64,000 nt of DNA. Source: AWTP1-13 sp033764875 (GTDB taxonomy: Bacteria; Pseudomonadota; Alphaproteobacteria; Rhizobiales; Hyphomicrobiaceae). Below, one piece after another: positions 49,780-59,192 of this stretch. Position numbers and translations under genes: made by a program. Each line of letters opens with the position of its first letter. Position 1 is the first letter of the stretch. A model generated the notes under the pieces. It did no database searches. It was not told the DNA's origin and was given only the letters and a program-made list of their open reading frames with translations. The stretch covers positions 70,110-134,109 of the forward strand of contig JANRIO010000049.1 in NCBI GenBank assembly GCA_033764875.1, in the 5' to 3' direction.

Positions 49780-50005
49780 GATCCAGACACTGCGGCAAGG
49801 CGGCGGAGGCAAAGCCTAGCCAAGCCTGCCTGCAGGGACAAGGGAGGCAAATTGCGGGATTTCGATAACCGCCCCCGAGACCGGCAGGCTAGGCTCGCAG
49901 CCAATCGCGGGTGCGCAGCAGCAATCTGGCTCGCTTCTGGGCATCCGGCCGCTTCCGGCGGCAGCCCGCCCGCAGACGCGCGCACAACGGCACAGGAGAG
50001 CAATC

Positions 50006-51976
50006 TTGTCGGCATCCATGTCCCAGACCCCCACGACGCATCCGCTGGATCCCCTGAGCGAGGCGGAGCTTGCGCAAGCCTGCACCCTGTTCAAGGAGCT
50101 CAAGGGCCTCGGCCCCGACACGCGCTTCGGCTTCGTGCAGCTCGCCGAGCCCGACAAGGCCACAGTGCTCGCGCATACGCCCGGGGCTCCCGTCGCACGG
50201 CGGGCGGCGGCAACCATCTTCGACCGCCGCTCGGGCGCCGCCTACAACGGCGTCGTCGACATCGGCGACAAGCGCATCGTGAGCTGGATCGAGCACCCGA
50301 CAAAAAGCGCACCCTACGGCCAGCCGCCCGTCATCATCGAGGAGTTCTTCCTGGTCGGCGAGGTGGTGAAGAAGGATCCGGGCTGGCGTGCGGCGGTGAA
50401 GCGGCGCGGCCTCACGGACAAGGACATCGAGCTGGTGCAGGTCGACCCCTTCTCGGCCGGCTTCTTCAACCGCGAGGTGGAGAAGGGCCGCCGGCTCGTC
50501 TCCGCCGTCTCCTACTACCGCGCGGACGAGAAGGACAACGGCTACGCGCACCCGATCGAAGGCGTGGTGGCGCTCGTCGATCTCAACGAGGGCAAAGTGG
50601 TCGATCTGGTCGACGAGCCCGAGGTGATCCCGATCCCGAAGAGGAAGCGCAACTACAACCGCGCCGCCTACCCTCAGACGGGCACAACCGTGAAGCCGCT
50701 CGACATCGTGCAGGCGGAAGGGCCGAGCTTCACGGTCGAGGGCTGGAAGGTCGCATGGCAGAACTGGTCGTTCCGCGTCGGCTTCACCGCGCGCGAGGGA
50801 CTGGTGCTCAACCAGCTCGCGTTCCGCGACGGGGACAAGGATCGCCCCGTGATCTACCGCGCCAGCGTCACCGAGATGGTGGTTCCCTACGCCGACCCGA
50901 CCGCGAACCACTTCTGGAAGAACGCCTTCGACGCGGGCGAGTACGGCCTCGGAAAGCTCGCCAACGCGCTCGAGCTCGGCTGCGACTGCCTGGGCCAGAT
51001 CCACTACTTCGACGTGCCCGCCGCCGACGACCTCGGCCAGCCCATGCTGATGAAGAACGCCATCTGCATGCACGAGGAGGACTACGGCGTGCTGTGGAAG
51101 CACTACGAGTTCCGCAACGACACCTTCGAGGTGCGCCGCTCGCGGCGCCTCGTGATCAGCTTCTTTGCCACCGTCGGCAACTACGACTACGGCTTCTACT
51201 GGTACCTCTACCAGGACGGAACCATCCAGCTCGAGGCGAAGCTCACGGGCATCATCCAGACGGCGGCCGTGGCGCCGGGCAAGCCGTATCCGTGGGGCGG
51301 CATGGTGTCTGAGGGCCTCGGCGGCCCGACGCACCAGCACTTCTTCAACGTGCGGCTGCACATGATGGTCGACGGTGAGAAGAACACCGTCACCGAGCAC
51401 GAGTTCGTGCCGCGGCCCTACGGGCGCGACAACCCCTACGGCAACGTGTTCGACACCACCAGCCGCGTGCTGGCGCGGGAGCGGGACGCGGCGCGCGAGG
51501 CCGACGGCCGCACGGGCCGCTACTGGAAGATCCAGAATCCCAACGTCAAGAACGCGGTCGGCAATGCGCCGGGCTACAAGCTCGCCATCAACGCCAGCCC
51601 GCTGATGCTGGCGCAGGAGGGAAGCTCGGTGCATTCTCGCGCGGGCTTTGCGACAAAGCACGTGTGGGTGACGCGCTTCGATCCGGCCGAGCGCTACGCC
51701 AGCGGCGAGTTCCCCAACCAGCACGCCGGCGGCGACGGGCTGCCGAGGTTCATCGCGCAGAACCGCGAGATCGAGAACCAGGACATCGTGGTGTGGCACA
51801 CCTTCGGCCACACGCACGTGTGCAAGCCCGAGGACTTCCCCATCATGCCGGTGGAGTACGCGGGCTTCATGCTCAAGCCCAACGGCTTCTTCGCGGAGAA
51901 CCCGGCGATGGACCTGGCGCCCGATGCCAACGACAAGAGCAAGGACCAGCGCGGCGGCGCCTGCTGCTGCGACTGA
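50006..51976 (+). CDS. Copper-containing primary amine oxidase (topaquinone)
   Basis: 656 residues of the copper amine oxidase family. The topaquinone precursor is Tyr393 in TVGNYDYGFYW (N-Y-D-Y). Two copper ligands are in THQHFFNVRLHM and the third His lies in HTFGHTHV. N2/N3 domains precede (LDPLSEAELAQACTLFK). The start is a TTG at 50006, favoured because GGAG stands seven bases before it, while the ATG at 50018 is 19 bases away. The enzyme oxidises primary amines (tyramine, phenethylamine and similar) to aldehydes, ammonia and peroxide. No signal peptide is seen, so it is cytoplasmic. CCCD at the C-terminus is odd. Confidence 0.92.
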   Translation: MSASMSQTPTTHPLDPLSEAELAQACTLFKELKGLGPDTRFGFVQLAEPDKATVLAHTPGAPVARRAAATIFDRRSGAAYNGVVDIGDKRIVSWIEHPTKSAPYGQPPVIIEEFFLVGEVVKKDPGWRAAVKRRGLTDKDIELVQVDPFSAGFFNREVEKGRRLVSAVSYYRADEKDNGYAHPIEGVVALVDLNEGKVVDLVDEPEVIPIPKRKRNYNRAAYPQTGTTVKPLDIVQAEGPSFTVEGWKVAWQNWSFRVGFTAREGLVLNQLAFRDGDKDRPVIYRASVTEMVVPYADPTANHFWKNAFDAGEYGLGKLANALELGCDCLGQIHYFDVPAADDLGQPMLMKNAICMHEEDYGVLWKHYEFRNDTFEVRRSRRLVISFFATVGNYDYGFYWYLYQDGTIQLEAKLTGIIQTAAVAPGKPYPWGGMVSEGLGGPTHQHFFNVRLHMMVDGEKNTVTEHEFVPRPYGRDNPYGNVFDTTSRVLARERDAAREADGRTGRYWKIQNPNVKNAVGNAPGYKLAINASPLMLAQEGSSVHSRAGFATKHVWVTRFDPAERYASGEFPNQHAGGDGLPRFIAQNREIENQDIVVWHTFGHTHVCKPEDFPIMPVEYAGFMLKPNGFFAENPAMDLAPDANDKSKDQRGGACCCD

Positions 51977-52037
51977 GCGCGCTGCCGCACGACAGCAGCC
52001 CAAGGGTCAAGCGCCAACGCGAGGGGACCGCGCCGAC

Positions 52038-53519
52038 ATGGCGAGCAGGACGACCAAGAGGAACACCGGAAAGGGGAAGGCCGCAGCCGCCTATACAGGG
52101 CCGGAGCTGTGCCGGTTGACGGCAACGGAGGTGGTGGGCCTTCTGCGCAAGGGGGAGATTGCGGCATCCGAGGCGCTCGAGGCGTCGCTGCAGCGCATCG
52201 CGCAGGTGGAGGGCGCCGTCAACGCCATGCCGACGGTGTGCGCGGACAGGGCGCGCGCCGCCCTGAAGGATCTCGGCAAGAGGAAGCGCCTCAACGGCCG
52301 GCACGTGGCCTGGCTGGCCGGCCTGCCCATCGGCATCAAGGACCTGACACCGGTTGCGGGCGTGCGCACGACGTGGGGCACGAAGGGCTTCGCGGACAAC
52401 ATCGCCGAGACGAGCGACCCGCTCGTGCTGATGCTGGAGGCGCGCGGCGGCATCGTCGTCGGCATGACCAACACGCCCGAGATGGGCACCGGCGCCAACA
52501 CCTTCAACGACGTGTTCGGCATGACGCGCAATCCCTGGGACACGCGCAAGAACGCCGGCGGCTCCTCGGGCGGGGCGGCGGTGTCGCTGGCTGTCGGCGA
52601 GGTCTGGCTCAGCCACGGGTCGGATTTCGCCGGATCGCTGCGCACGCCCGCCGCCTATTGCGGCGTCGTCGGCCTGCGCCCTTCGCCGGGGCGGGCCGGC
52701 GGGGCGCCCAAGGACCTCGCCTTCCATACCGAGGGCGTGCAGGGCCCGATGGCGCGCACCGTCGCCGACGTCGCGCTCTTCCTCGACGCCATGGCGGGGT
52801 TCGACCCGATGATGCCGATCACGCTGGAGGCGCCGGCCGTACCGTTCCAGGCGGCCGTGCGCAAGGCCACGGGCAAGGTGCGGATCGCCTACGCGCCCAC
52901 CCTGGGCGGCTTCGCCGAGGTCGAGCCGGAGATCGATTCGGTTCTGCGCACGGCGCTCACCCAGGTCGAGAAGGCGGGCGGGCGGGTGGAGGAGGACTGC
53001 CCCGAGCTGCCGGACCTCCTCCCCACCTTCGTCACCCTGCGCGGCATGGCCTGGGCCTCCCTGCCGGGATCGCTGCCGCCGGAGATCCAGAGGCACTTCA
53101 AGAAAACGCTTCGGGAAAACATCGCGCTAGGCAACAAACTGAAGCCGGAGCAGATCTACAAGGCGTTTCACGCGCGCGCGGCACTCTACTATAGGATGCA
53201 GGCGTTCCTGGAAACGCATGACGTGCTGGCCTGCCCCGTGGTGGGCCTGGAGCCGCTCGGCGTCGAACAAGAGTTTCCGGGCACGGTGAATGGCCGGCCG
53301 CTCGAGAGCTACATAGACTGGCTCCGCTACTCGTTCCTCGCCACCACCACCGGCCTGCCTGCGATCTCGGTTCCCGCCGGCCTCACAGCCAGCGGCATGC
53401 CGGTCGGCCTGCAGCTCATCGGTCCGCCGCGCGGGGAAGCCAAGCTACTGGCCGTGGCCCGCGCGGTGGAGGCGGCCGTCAATTTCCCGGGAACGCCCAT
53501 CGATCCCCGTTCACCCTGA
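52038..53519 (+). CDS. Amidase (amidase signature family)
   Basis: 493 residues with an intact Ser-cisSer-Lys triad. Lys is in GIKDLTPVAG near 97, the cis-Ser in the Gly/Ser-rich NAGGSSGGAAVSLAVGE near 174-190, and the nucleophile Ser in HGSDFAGSLRTPA near 200. The N-terminus (MASRTTKRNTGKGKAAA) is basic and not conserved. The family hydrolyses aryl- or alkyl-amides and related esters. It lies 61 bp after the amine oxidase gene and 37 bp before a family 5 solute-binding protein gene, same strand, so amides or peptide-like compounds may be taken up and split. The exact substrate is unknown. Confidence 0.85.
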   Translation: MASRTTKRNTGKGKAAAAYTGPELCRLTATEVVGLLRKGEIAASEALEASLQRIAQVEGAVNAMPTVCADRARAALKDLGKRKRLNGRHVAWLAGLPIGIKDLTPVAGVRTTWGTKGFADNIAETSDPLVLMLEARGGIVVGMTNTPEMGTGANTFNDVFGMTRNPWDTRKNAGGSSGGAAVSLAVGEVWLSHGSDFAGSLRTPAAYCGVVGLRPSPGRAGGAPKDLAFHTEGVQGPMARTVADVALFLDAMAGFDPMMPITLEAPAVPFQAAVRKATGKVRIAYAPTLGGFAEVEPEIDSVLRTALTQVEKAGGRVEEDCPELPDLLPTFVTLRGMAWASLPGSLPPEIQRHFKKTLRENIALGNKLKPEQIYKAFHARAALYYRMQAFLETHDVLACPVVGLEPLGVEQEFPGTVNGRPLESYIDWLRYSFLATTTGLPAISVPAGLTASGMPVGLQLIGPPRGEAKLLAVARAVEAAVNFPGTPIDPRSP

Positions 53520-53556
53520 GCCTTCCGTCCCAGCCAGCAACCGAGGAGATCCAAGC

Positions 53557-55134
53557 ATGCGCCGCCGACCTTCCCTCTTGACGGCAGTCGTCGCGCTCGC
53601 GGCATTCGCCCTGAGTGCAACGAGTGCGCTCGCGCAGACGACGCTGCGCGTCTACATGCACTCGGATCTGAAGATCCTCGATCCGATCTGGACGACGGCC
53701 TACATCGTCCGCAACCACGGCTACATGGTCTACGACACGCTGCTCGCCCAGGACGAGAAGGGCGAGATCAAACCGCAGATGGCGGAGAAATGGGAGGTGT
53801 CGGCGGATGGCCTCACCTACACCTTCACGCTGCGCGACGGGCTCCTGTGGCACGACGGCGCGCCGGTGACGGCGGAGGACTGCGTCGCCTCGATCAAGCG
53901 CTGGGGCGCCAAGGACGGCATCGGCCAGAAGCTGATGGGCTTCATCGAGACGATGGCCCCGGTCGATGCCAAGAGCTTCACGATCAAGCTCAAGGAGAAG
54001 ACGGGCCTCGTCCTGCTGGGCCTCGGCAAGCCGTCCTCGAACGTGCCGTTCATGATGCCCAAGCGCGTCGCCGAGACGGATCCCAACACGCAGATCTCGG
54101 ACTTCACGGGGTCGGGCCCGTTCGTGTTCAAGCGCGACGAGTGGAAGCCCGGCGACAAGACGGTCTACGTCAAGTTCGACAAGTACAAGCCGCGCGCGGA
54201 GCCGGCTTCGGGGCTCGCCGGCGGCAAGGTCGTCAAGGTCGACCGCGTCGAGTGGCGCGCCATCGCCGATGCGCAGCAGGCCGTCAACGCGCTGCAGGCG
54301 GGCGAGCTCGACATGATCGAGCAGCCCAGCCACGATCTGCTGCCACTGCTGAAGGCGGATGCCAACGTCTACATCCTGTCGACGCCGGCCGGCATCGGCC
54401 AATACACGCTGCGGCCGAACTGGCTGGCACCCCCCTTCGATAATCCGAAGGTGCGGCAGGCGCTGTGGTATGCGCTCAATCAGGAGGACTTCCTGATGGC
54501 GACGGTCGGCGACGCCGAGTACATCAAGACGTGCAAGAGCTACTACCCCTGCGGCTCCCCGTACGCGACGCAGGCGGGCATGGACGGCCTGCTCAGCTCC
54601 AACGCGAAGAAGGCGCAGGAGCTGTTGAAGGAGGCCAAGTACGACGGCACGCCGATCGTGCTGATGCACTCGACGGATCTCAAGATCCTCGCCAACCTGG
54701 CGCCGGTCGCGAAGTCGCTGATGGAGAAGGCGGGCTTCAAGGTCGACATGCAGTCGATGGACTGGCAGACGCTGGTGGCGCGCCGCACCAAGAAGGACCC
54801 GCCGGCCGCGGGCGGCTGGCACGCGTTCCTCACCGCCTGGGTCGCGGCCGACATCCTGAATCCGGTCGCCATGGCCTACATGAACTCCGCCTGCGACAAG
54901 GCGCTGTTCGGCTGGCCGTGCGATGCCGAGATGGAGAAGCTGCGGGACCAGTTCGCGCGCGAGGGCGATCCGGCCAAGCAGAAGGAGATCGCGGCCGCCG
55001 CGCAGGTGCGCGACACGCAGGTGACGACGCACATTCCGCTCGGCGAGTACATCGCGCCGGCGGCGATCCGCAAGAACGTGACCGGCGTGCTGCTGTCGCC
55101 CGCGACCGTGTTCTGGAACATCGAGAAGAAGTGA
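53557..55134 (+). CDS. Family 5 extracytoplasmic solute-binding protein (dipeptide-like), orphan
   Basis: 525 residues. A signal peptide (MRRRPSLLTAVVALAAFALS, cut near residue 26 after LAQ or ALA) is followed by the DppA/OppA pattern: DLKILDPIWTTAYIVRNHGYMVYDTL, MAEKWEVSADGLTYTFTLRDGLLWHDGAPVTAEDCVAS (split here by loops), FDNPKVRQALWYALNQEDF. Usually these serve an ABC transporter; no permease or ATPase gene is adjacent, so it is an orphan or uses a remote transporter. It is downstream of the amidase gene, so an amide or peptide ligand fits. It ends just before a strong hairpin. Confidence 0.85.
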   Translation: MRRRPSLLTAVVALAAFALSATSALAQTTLRVYMHSDLKILDPIWTTAYIVRNHGYMVYDTLLAQDEKGEIKPQMAEKWEVSADGLTYTFTLRDGLLWHDGAPVTAEDCVASIKRWGAKDGIGQKLMGFIETMAPVDAKSFTIKLKEKTGLVLLGLGKPSSNVPFMMPKRVAETDPNTQISDFTGSGPFVFKRDEWKPGDKTVYVKFDKYKPRAEPASGLAGGKVVKVDRVEWRAIADAQQAVNALQAGELDMIEQPSHDLLPLLKADANVYILSTPAGIGQYTLRPNWLAPPFDNPKVRQALWYALNQEDFLMATVGDAEYIKTCKSYYPCGSPYATQAGMDGLLSSNAKKAQELLKEAKYDGTPIVLMHSTDLKILANLAPVAKSLMEKAGFKVDMQSMDWQTLVARRTKKDPPAAGGWHAFLTAWVAADILNPVAMAYMNSACDKALFGWPCDAEMEKLRDQFAREGDPAKQKEIAAAAQVRDTQVTTHIPLGEYIAPAAIRKNVTGVLLSPATVFWNIEKK

Positions 55135-55157
55135 GCGAAGCGCGGCTCTCATGTCCG

Positions 55158-55183
55158 GGCCCTCTTCCCCAGGGAAGAGGGCC
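55158..55183. terminator. Hairpin terminator downstream of solute-binding protein gene
   Basis: GGCCCTCTTCCC and GGGAAGAGGGCC are perfect 12-bp arms with CA between, followed by TCTTGCT. It lies 24 bp after the solute-binding protein stop and before the convergent small gene, and may serve both. Confidence 0.65.
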
Positions 55184-55206
55184 TCTTGCTGCCGCGCCCC
55201 GCGGCC

Positions 55207-55461
55207 TCAGTCGCGATCCTCGGCGTCGTGCGCGTGGCGGACGGCGCGCAGCAGCGCGGCGTCGACCTTCGCGGGGTCGATGATGACCTTCTCGTCGTGC
55301 ACGCCGACAACGGCGTCGACGGGAAGATCGAACTCGCCCGCGTTCTCGACATAGATGCGCAACGCCGGCGCGACGGCGATCACGGCGCCGAAGGCGCGCG
55401 TCTCGCCTGTGAGGAACAGCTCGTAGCCGGGCTGCGGGGGCATCGGGACGGGATGGACCAT
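55207..55461 (-). CDS. Small conserved-looking hypothetical protein
   Basis: 84 residues from the ATG at 55461, with AGG seven bases upstream; an in-frame ATG at 55518 is less likely because its extension is Arg-rich and lacks a ribosome site. The sequence shows alternating strands (FLTGETRAFGAVIAVAPALR, FDLPVDAVVGVHDEKVIIDP), like a small PRC-barrel/DUF2171-type fold, but I do not firmly recognise a family. The C-terminus is His/Asp-rich. It lies 79 bp from the MFS gene, downstream of it on the same strand. Confidence 0.6.
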   Translation of the reverse strand: MVHPVPMPPQPGYELFLTGETRAFGAVIAVAPALRIYVENAGEFDLPVDAVVGVHDEKVIIDPAKVDAALLRAVRHAHDAEDRD

Positions 55462-55540
55462 GGCGCACCTGCCAAAGCGACGCCGACGTATCGCGGCAGG
55501 GCGAGCATAGCACGCCACTGTCGGCGACGCGGCCCTTGCG

Positions 55541-56761
55541 TCATTCGGCCGGATGGGCGAGCCCGCGGTCCTGCCGGCGCATCAGCCAGAAAGCCGAGGC
55601 CATGATCAGCGCCATCAGCGGCACGGCGGCCAGGTTGATGGCGATCCAGCCGGCCTTCTCGGCCAGCAGGCCGGACAGCCCGGCGGCGGTCGCGGTCGCC
55701 GCGTAGACGGCAAAGTCGTGGCTTCCCTGCACCTTGGCGCGCTCGGAGGCGCTGTAGGTCGAGGTGAGCAGCGTGGAGCCGCCGACATAGGTGAAGTTCC
55801 AGCCGATGCCGACCAGGATGTTGGCGATGAGGAAGTTGGCGAAGGCGACGCCCGCCAGGTTGACGAGCGCGCAGCCGAGCAGGATGGCGCCGCCGGCGGC
55901 GATCACCGGCAGGACGCCGTAGCGGGCGATGAGCGAGCCGGTGAAGAAGGACGGCAGAAACATCGCCACCACGTGCGCCTGGATGACGGTGGCGCTGTCG
56001 GGGAAGCCGAAGCCGCAGGCGAGCATGGCGAGCGGCGTCGCCGACATGGTGAGCGTCATCACGGCGTAGCCCAGAACGGACGAGGCGAGCGCCACGCGAT
56101 AGGCCGGCGCGCGGGCGATCTCGCGCATGGGGCGGCCTGGCTCGGCGCGCTGCTCGGCCGTCAGGCGGGGAATGCTCACAAACTGCACGAGGATGATGAC
56201 GAGGAAGGAGAACACGGCGGTCGCGAGATAGACCCCCGCGAACGCCACCGAGAGGGCATCGACGGTCCATTTGGCCGTCTGGGGACCGATGAAGCCGGCC
56301 AGGACGCCGCCGGCCATGACGAGGGAGATGGCGCGCGCGCGGCCGGAGGGAGGCGCAGAATCCGCCGCTGCCAACCGGAAATACCAGAAGCACGCCGCCT
56401 GCACGCCCTGCAGGAGGGAGGCGACGCACAGAAGCGGGAAGGAGCCGAGGAGAACGGCGGTGCAGCCCAACAGCCCGAACCCCAGGCCGGCCACGGCGCC
56501 CAGCGTGAAACCGGCGCGGCGGCCGATCGCGGCCATCAGGTAGGACGCCGGGATGGTGCTCAGCATGACGCCGAAATGCACAAGGAACACCGGCATCGTC
56601 GCCATCCACTTGTGCTCGGCATCGAGCAGGCCGTGGCCGACGAGCGGCGTCACCGAGATGCCGGCACTCTGCACGCTCATGAACAGCGCCTGCGACAGCG
56701 CCAGCACGGTGATGTTGCGGCGCTGGATGCGCTCGGCCAACTCCGGCTTGGGCTCGGACAT
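55541..56761 (-). CDS. Major facilitator superfamily transporter
   Basis: 406 residues with about 12 hydrophobic segments and the MFS loop signature between segments 2 and 3 (YLMAAIGRRAGFTLGAVAG). Two six-helix halves are separated by a hydrophilic loop near 195-215 (SIPRLTAEQRAEPGRPMREI). The C-terminal half holds the gating FTYVGGSTLLTSTYSASERAK. It belongs to a group related to antiporters of drugs or small acids; the substrate is not evident. The start ATG at 56761 has GGAG nearby. It stands upstream of, and same strand as, the small gene at 55207-55461. Confidence 0.82.
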   Translation of the reverse strand: MSEPKPELAERIQRRNITVLALSQALFMSVQSAGISVTPLVGHGLLDAEHKWMATMPVFLVHFGVMLSTIPASYLMAAIGRRAGFTLGAVAGLGFGLLGCTAVLLGSFPLLCVASLLQGVQAACFWYFRLAAADSAPPSGRARAISLVMAGGVLAGFIGPQTAKWTVDALSVAFAGVYLATAVFSFLVIILVQFVSIPRLTAEQRAEPGRPMREIARAPAYRVALASSVLGYAVMTLTMSATPLAMLACGFGFPDSATVIQAHVVAMFLPSFFTGSLIARYGVLPVIAAGGAILLGCALVNLAGVAFANFLIANILVGIGWNFTYVGGSTLLTSTYSASERAKVQGSHDFAVYAATATAAGLSGLLAEKAGWIAINLAAVPLMALIMASAFWLMRRQDRGLAHPAE

Positions 56762-57101
56762 GGATCTCCCTCCGGGGGAGCCCCCTCCCCCTGGCGGCGG
56801 CCACCCGACGCCTCAACTCTTGGAATATTTTGCTCGGGCCGTGCCCTTGCGGAGCATGCCGCAGGGCGTCTGCCCCTGCTGATTGGCATTTTCGCTCGCC
56901 AAGGGCAAGCGCGAACCTCGAGCCTTGCCAAGCTGTTGCGGGCACGCGCAGCGTATGGCCCAGCCCCGGGCCGGAGCCCGGGGGCGGCCACTGTCACGCT
57001 GATGCCGCCGTCGCGCGCTAGGGCCGTCGGCGTAGCGGGACGCGGCTGCGTCCTCTAGGGTTTTCGAAGTGGACTGAGTTTCCAAGCGACTGGGTCAGGG
57101 C
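56762..57101. other. Divergent gap without a gene
   Basis: These 340 bp separate the MFS gene and the TAXI gene (divergent). I see only an AT-rich patch with GGAATATTTTGC near 56822-56833, a possible promoter element, and no gene, repeat or hairpin I can support. Confidence 0.5.
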
Positions 57102-58517
57102 ATGGATTCCAATATCGGGCGCACGATCGCGATCGGCTTCGGCGTCATCGCGGCGTTCTTCGGGTCGCTGTTTGCCGCTTTCCAGGCGAGGCCCGACGTG
57201 CCGGGCCGCATTGTCATGGCCACGGGCAACACCATGTATCACTCCCTCGCCGAGACCTGGCGGGAGGATCTCGAGCGCAATGGCGTGCAGCTCGAGCTCA
57301 GGGGCACGCTGCAGGGCTTCGACACGCTGAAGGCGCTCATCGATCCAGGCTCGCCGGTCAATGCCGGCTTCATCAAGGGCGGGGTCGTCGGCAGCATGCA
57401 GGGCAAGCTCGCGGGCGCCAGGTCCAAGGAATGGCGGTCGGCCGAGCTCGACAAGCTGCGCTCGGTCGGGCGGCTGTTCTACGAGCCGATCTGGGTCTTC
57501 TCGCGCGGAGACCTGCCCATCACGCGCCTGGCCGAGCTCAAGGGAAGACGGCTGCTAGTCGGCACACGCCAGAGCGGCTCGCGCCGGATCGCGATGCAGC
57601 TGCTGCGCGCCAACGGCCTCGACCGCAACTCGGTGACGCTGATCGAGGAGGAGCTGACACCGGAGGCCGCCCAGTTCAAGGACGGCAAGGCCGACGTCGG
57701 CATCCTGATCGAGCCACCGGACACCGACCGCATCCAGGCGCTGCTGCGGCTCGGGAACATCCGCCTCATGAACTTCGAGGAGGAGGCGACGGCCTACGTC
57801 AACCGCTTCCCGGCGCTGACCAAGGTGGTGATGCCGACGGGATCGGTGGGGTTCAACCCGCTGATCCCCTCGGCCGACATCACGCTGCTCGCCACCACGG
57901 CAGCGCTGGTGGTGCGGGCCGACATGGACCCCGCGCTCGTCAATCTGCTCACCTACGCCGTCGTCAATCACCCGCGCTCGGGCTTCGACCGGAACGGCGA
58001 TCCGGTCCTGTTCTACAAGGCGGGCGAGTTCCCCTCGGCGAGCGACCCCGAGTTCGCCGTCTCCAAGGAGGCCCGCCTATTCTACAAGACCGGCGAGATG
58101 CCACTGATCCTGCGCCTTGCGGCGCCGGCCAACAAGCGCGTCGGCGTGCCGTTCTCGGTGACGGCGTTCATGGCGGCGCACGGGGCGAAGCTCGTGCTGC
58201 TGATCCCGGTGCTCGCCGTGCTGCTGCCGCTGATGCGCGCCCTGCCGGCGATCTACGCTTGGTTCGTGCGCCGGCGCCTGCTTTACTGGTACCGCCAGCT
58301 CAAGGAGCTGGAGCGGCAGGTCGACTCGACGGAGGCCTTCCACCATATCGAGAGGTCGCGCGAGGAGATCGAGCGCATCGACGCGGGTGTGAGGCGCATC
58401 AGGGTCCCCCTCAACTTCTCAGACAGGTTGTACGACCTGCGCGGTCACATCGACCTGGTGCGGCAGCAGCTCTATGCCAAGCGGCCGCCGTCGTCGGCGG
58501 CGGCGGCAGCGGAGTGA
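57102..58517 (+). CDS. Membrane-anchored TAXI-family solute-binding protein
   Basis: 471 residues. An N-terminal helix (about 8-28) leads into a TAXI/TRAP-type substrate-binding fold (about 35-330): IVMATGNTMYHSLAETW, VNAGFIKGGVVGSMQ, GRRLLVGTRQSGSRRIAMQL, VGFNPLIPSADITLLATTAALVV. A second transmembrane helix (about 360-380; KLVLLIPVLAVLLPLMRAL) and a charged cytoplasmic helix (YWYRQLKELERQVDSTEAFH) follow. Ordinary TAXI proteins are soluble; here binding domain, membrane anchor and coiled-coil-like tail suggest a receptor. No TRAP membrane subunits are nearby; an HdeD-type gene follows after 63 bp. Confidence 0.8.
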   Translation: MDSNIGRTIAIGFGVIAAFFGSLFAAFQARPDVPGRIVMATGNTMYHSLAETWREDLERNGVQLELRGTLQGFDTLKALIDPGSPVNAGFIKGGVVGSMQGKLAGARSKEWRSAELDKLRSVGRLFYEPIWVFSRGDLPITRLAELKGRRLLVGTRQSGSRRIAMQLLRANGLDRNSVTLIEEELTPEAAQFKDGKADVGILIEPPDTDRIQALLRLGNIRLMNFEEEATAYVNRFPALTKVVMPTGSVGFNPLIPSADITLLATTAALVVRADMDPALVNLLTYAVVNHPRSGFDRNGDPVLFYKAGEFPSASDPEFAVSKEARLFYKTGEMPLILRLAAPANKRVGVPFSVTAFMAAHGAKLVLLIPVLAVLLPLMRALPAIYAWFVRRRLLYWYRQLKELERQVDSTEAFHHIERSREEIERIDAGVRRIRVPLNFSDRLYDLRGHIDLVRQQLYAKRPPSSAAAAAE

Positions 58518-58580
58518 CGAGACGCGCGATACTGCGAGGCGGTCCGATATGAGGCCGCCGCGTCCCAACAGGAGGCGTCC

Positions 58581-59183
58581 ATGAGCGAGCAGACAGACCT
58601 CACGCCACAGGACTACCGTGCGGCCGTGGTGGAGGCAAAACGTCAGATCTCCGAGCACTGGGGCTGGTTCCTCGGGGTCGGCATCGTGCTCGTCCTTGCG
58701 GGCATGGCCGCGATCGCCTTCCCGCTGGTGTCGACCATCGCCGCCAAGATCGCGCTCGGCTGGATATTCCTGATCAGCGGCGTGGCGGTGCTGATCCATT
58801 CGTTCTCGATCTCGCGGTGGGGCGCGCTGCTGCTCAACCTGCTGATCGGGGCGCTGTACGTGCTGGCCGGCGCCTACCTCGCCTTCCTACCGCTGGCAGG
58901 CATCATCACCCTGACGGCCCTGCTGGCGGCGCTGTTCATCGCCGAGGGCATCATGGAGGTGGTGATGGGCGTGCGCCTCAGGGGGCACGGGGGATGGGTG
59001 TGGCTCCTGGTCAGCGGCGTCGTGGCGATGGTCGCGGGCGCGCTGATCGCGCTCAGCCTGCCGTCGTCCGCCGAATGGGCGATCGGCCTCCTGGTCGGCG
59101 TCAACCTGCTGTCGACGGGCCTGAGCTTCGTGCTGCTGTCGCTGGCGGGCAAGAAGGCCAAGGACGCCAGCAGCCAGGCCTGA
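58581..59183 (+). CDS. HdeD/DUF308-family membrane protein
   Basis: 200 residues with about six hydrophobic segments, in the repeated pattern of the HdeD family (WGWFLGVGIVLVLAGMAAIA, IFLISGVAVLIHSFS, LLLNLLIGALYVLAGAYLAF, ALLAALFIAEGIMEVVMG). HdeD is linked to acid resistance in enteric bacteria; in alphaproteobacteria its role is not settled. A hydrophilic N-terminus of about 28 residues is cytoplasmic. Ribosome site AGGAG precedes the ATG. It is on the same strand as the TAXI gene, 63 bp on, and converges with the DUF1217 gene after 9 bp. Confidence 0.82.
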   Translation: MSEQTDLTPQDYRAAVVEAKRQISEHWGWFLGVGIVLVLAGMAAIAFPLVSTIAAKIALGWIFLISGVAVLIHSFSISRWGALLLNLLIGALYVLAGAYLAFLPLAGIITLTALLAALFIAEGIMEVVMGVRLRGHGGWVWLLVSGVVAMVAGALIALSLPSSAEWAIGLLVGVNLLSTGLSFVLLSLAGKKAKDASSQA

Positions 59184-59192
59184 GCCGCCGCC

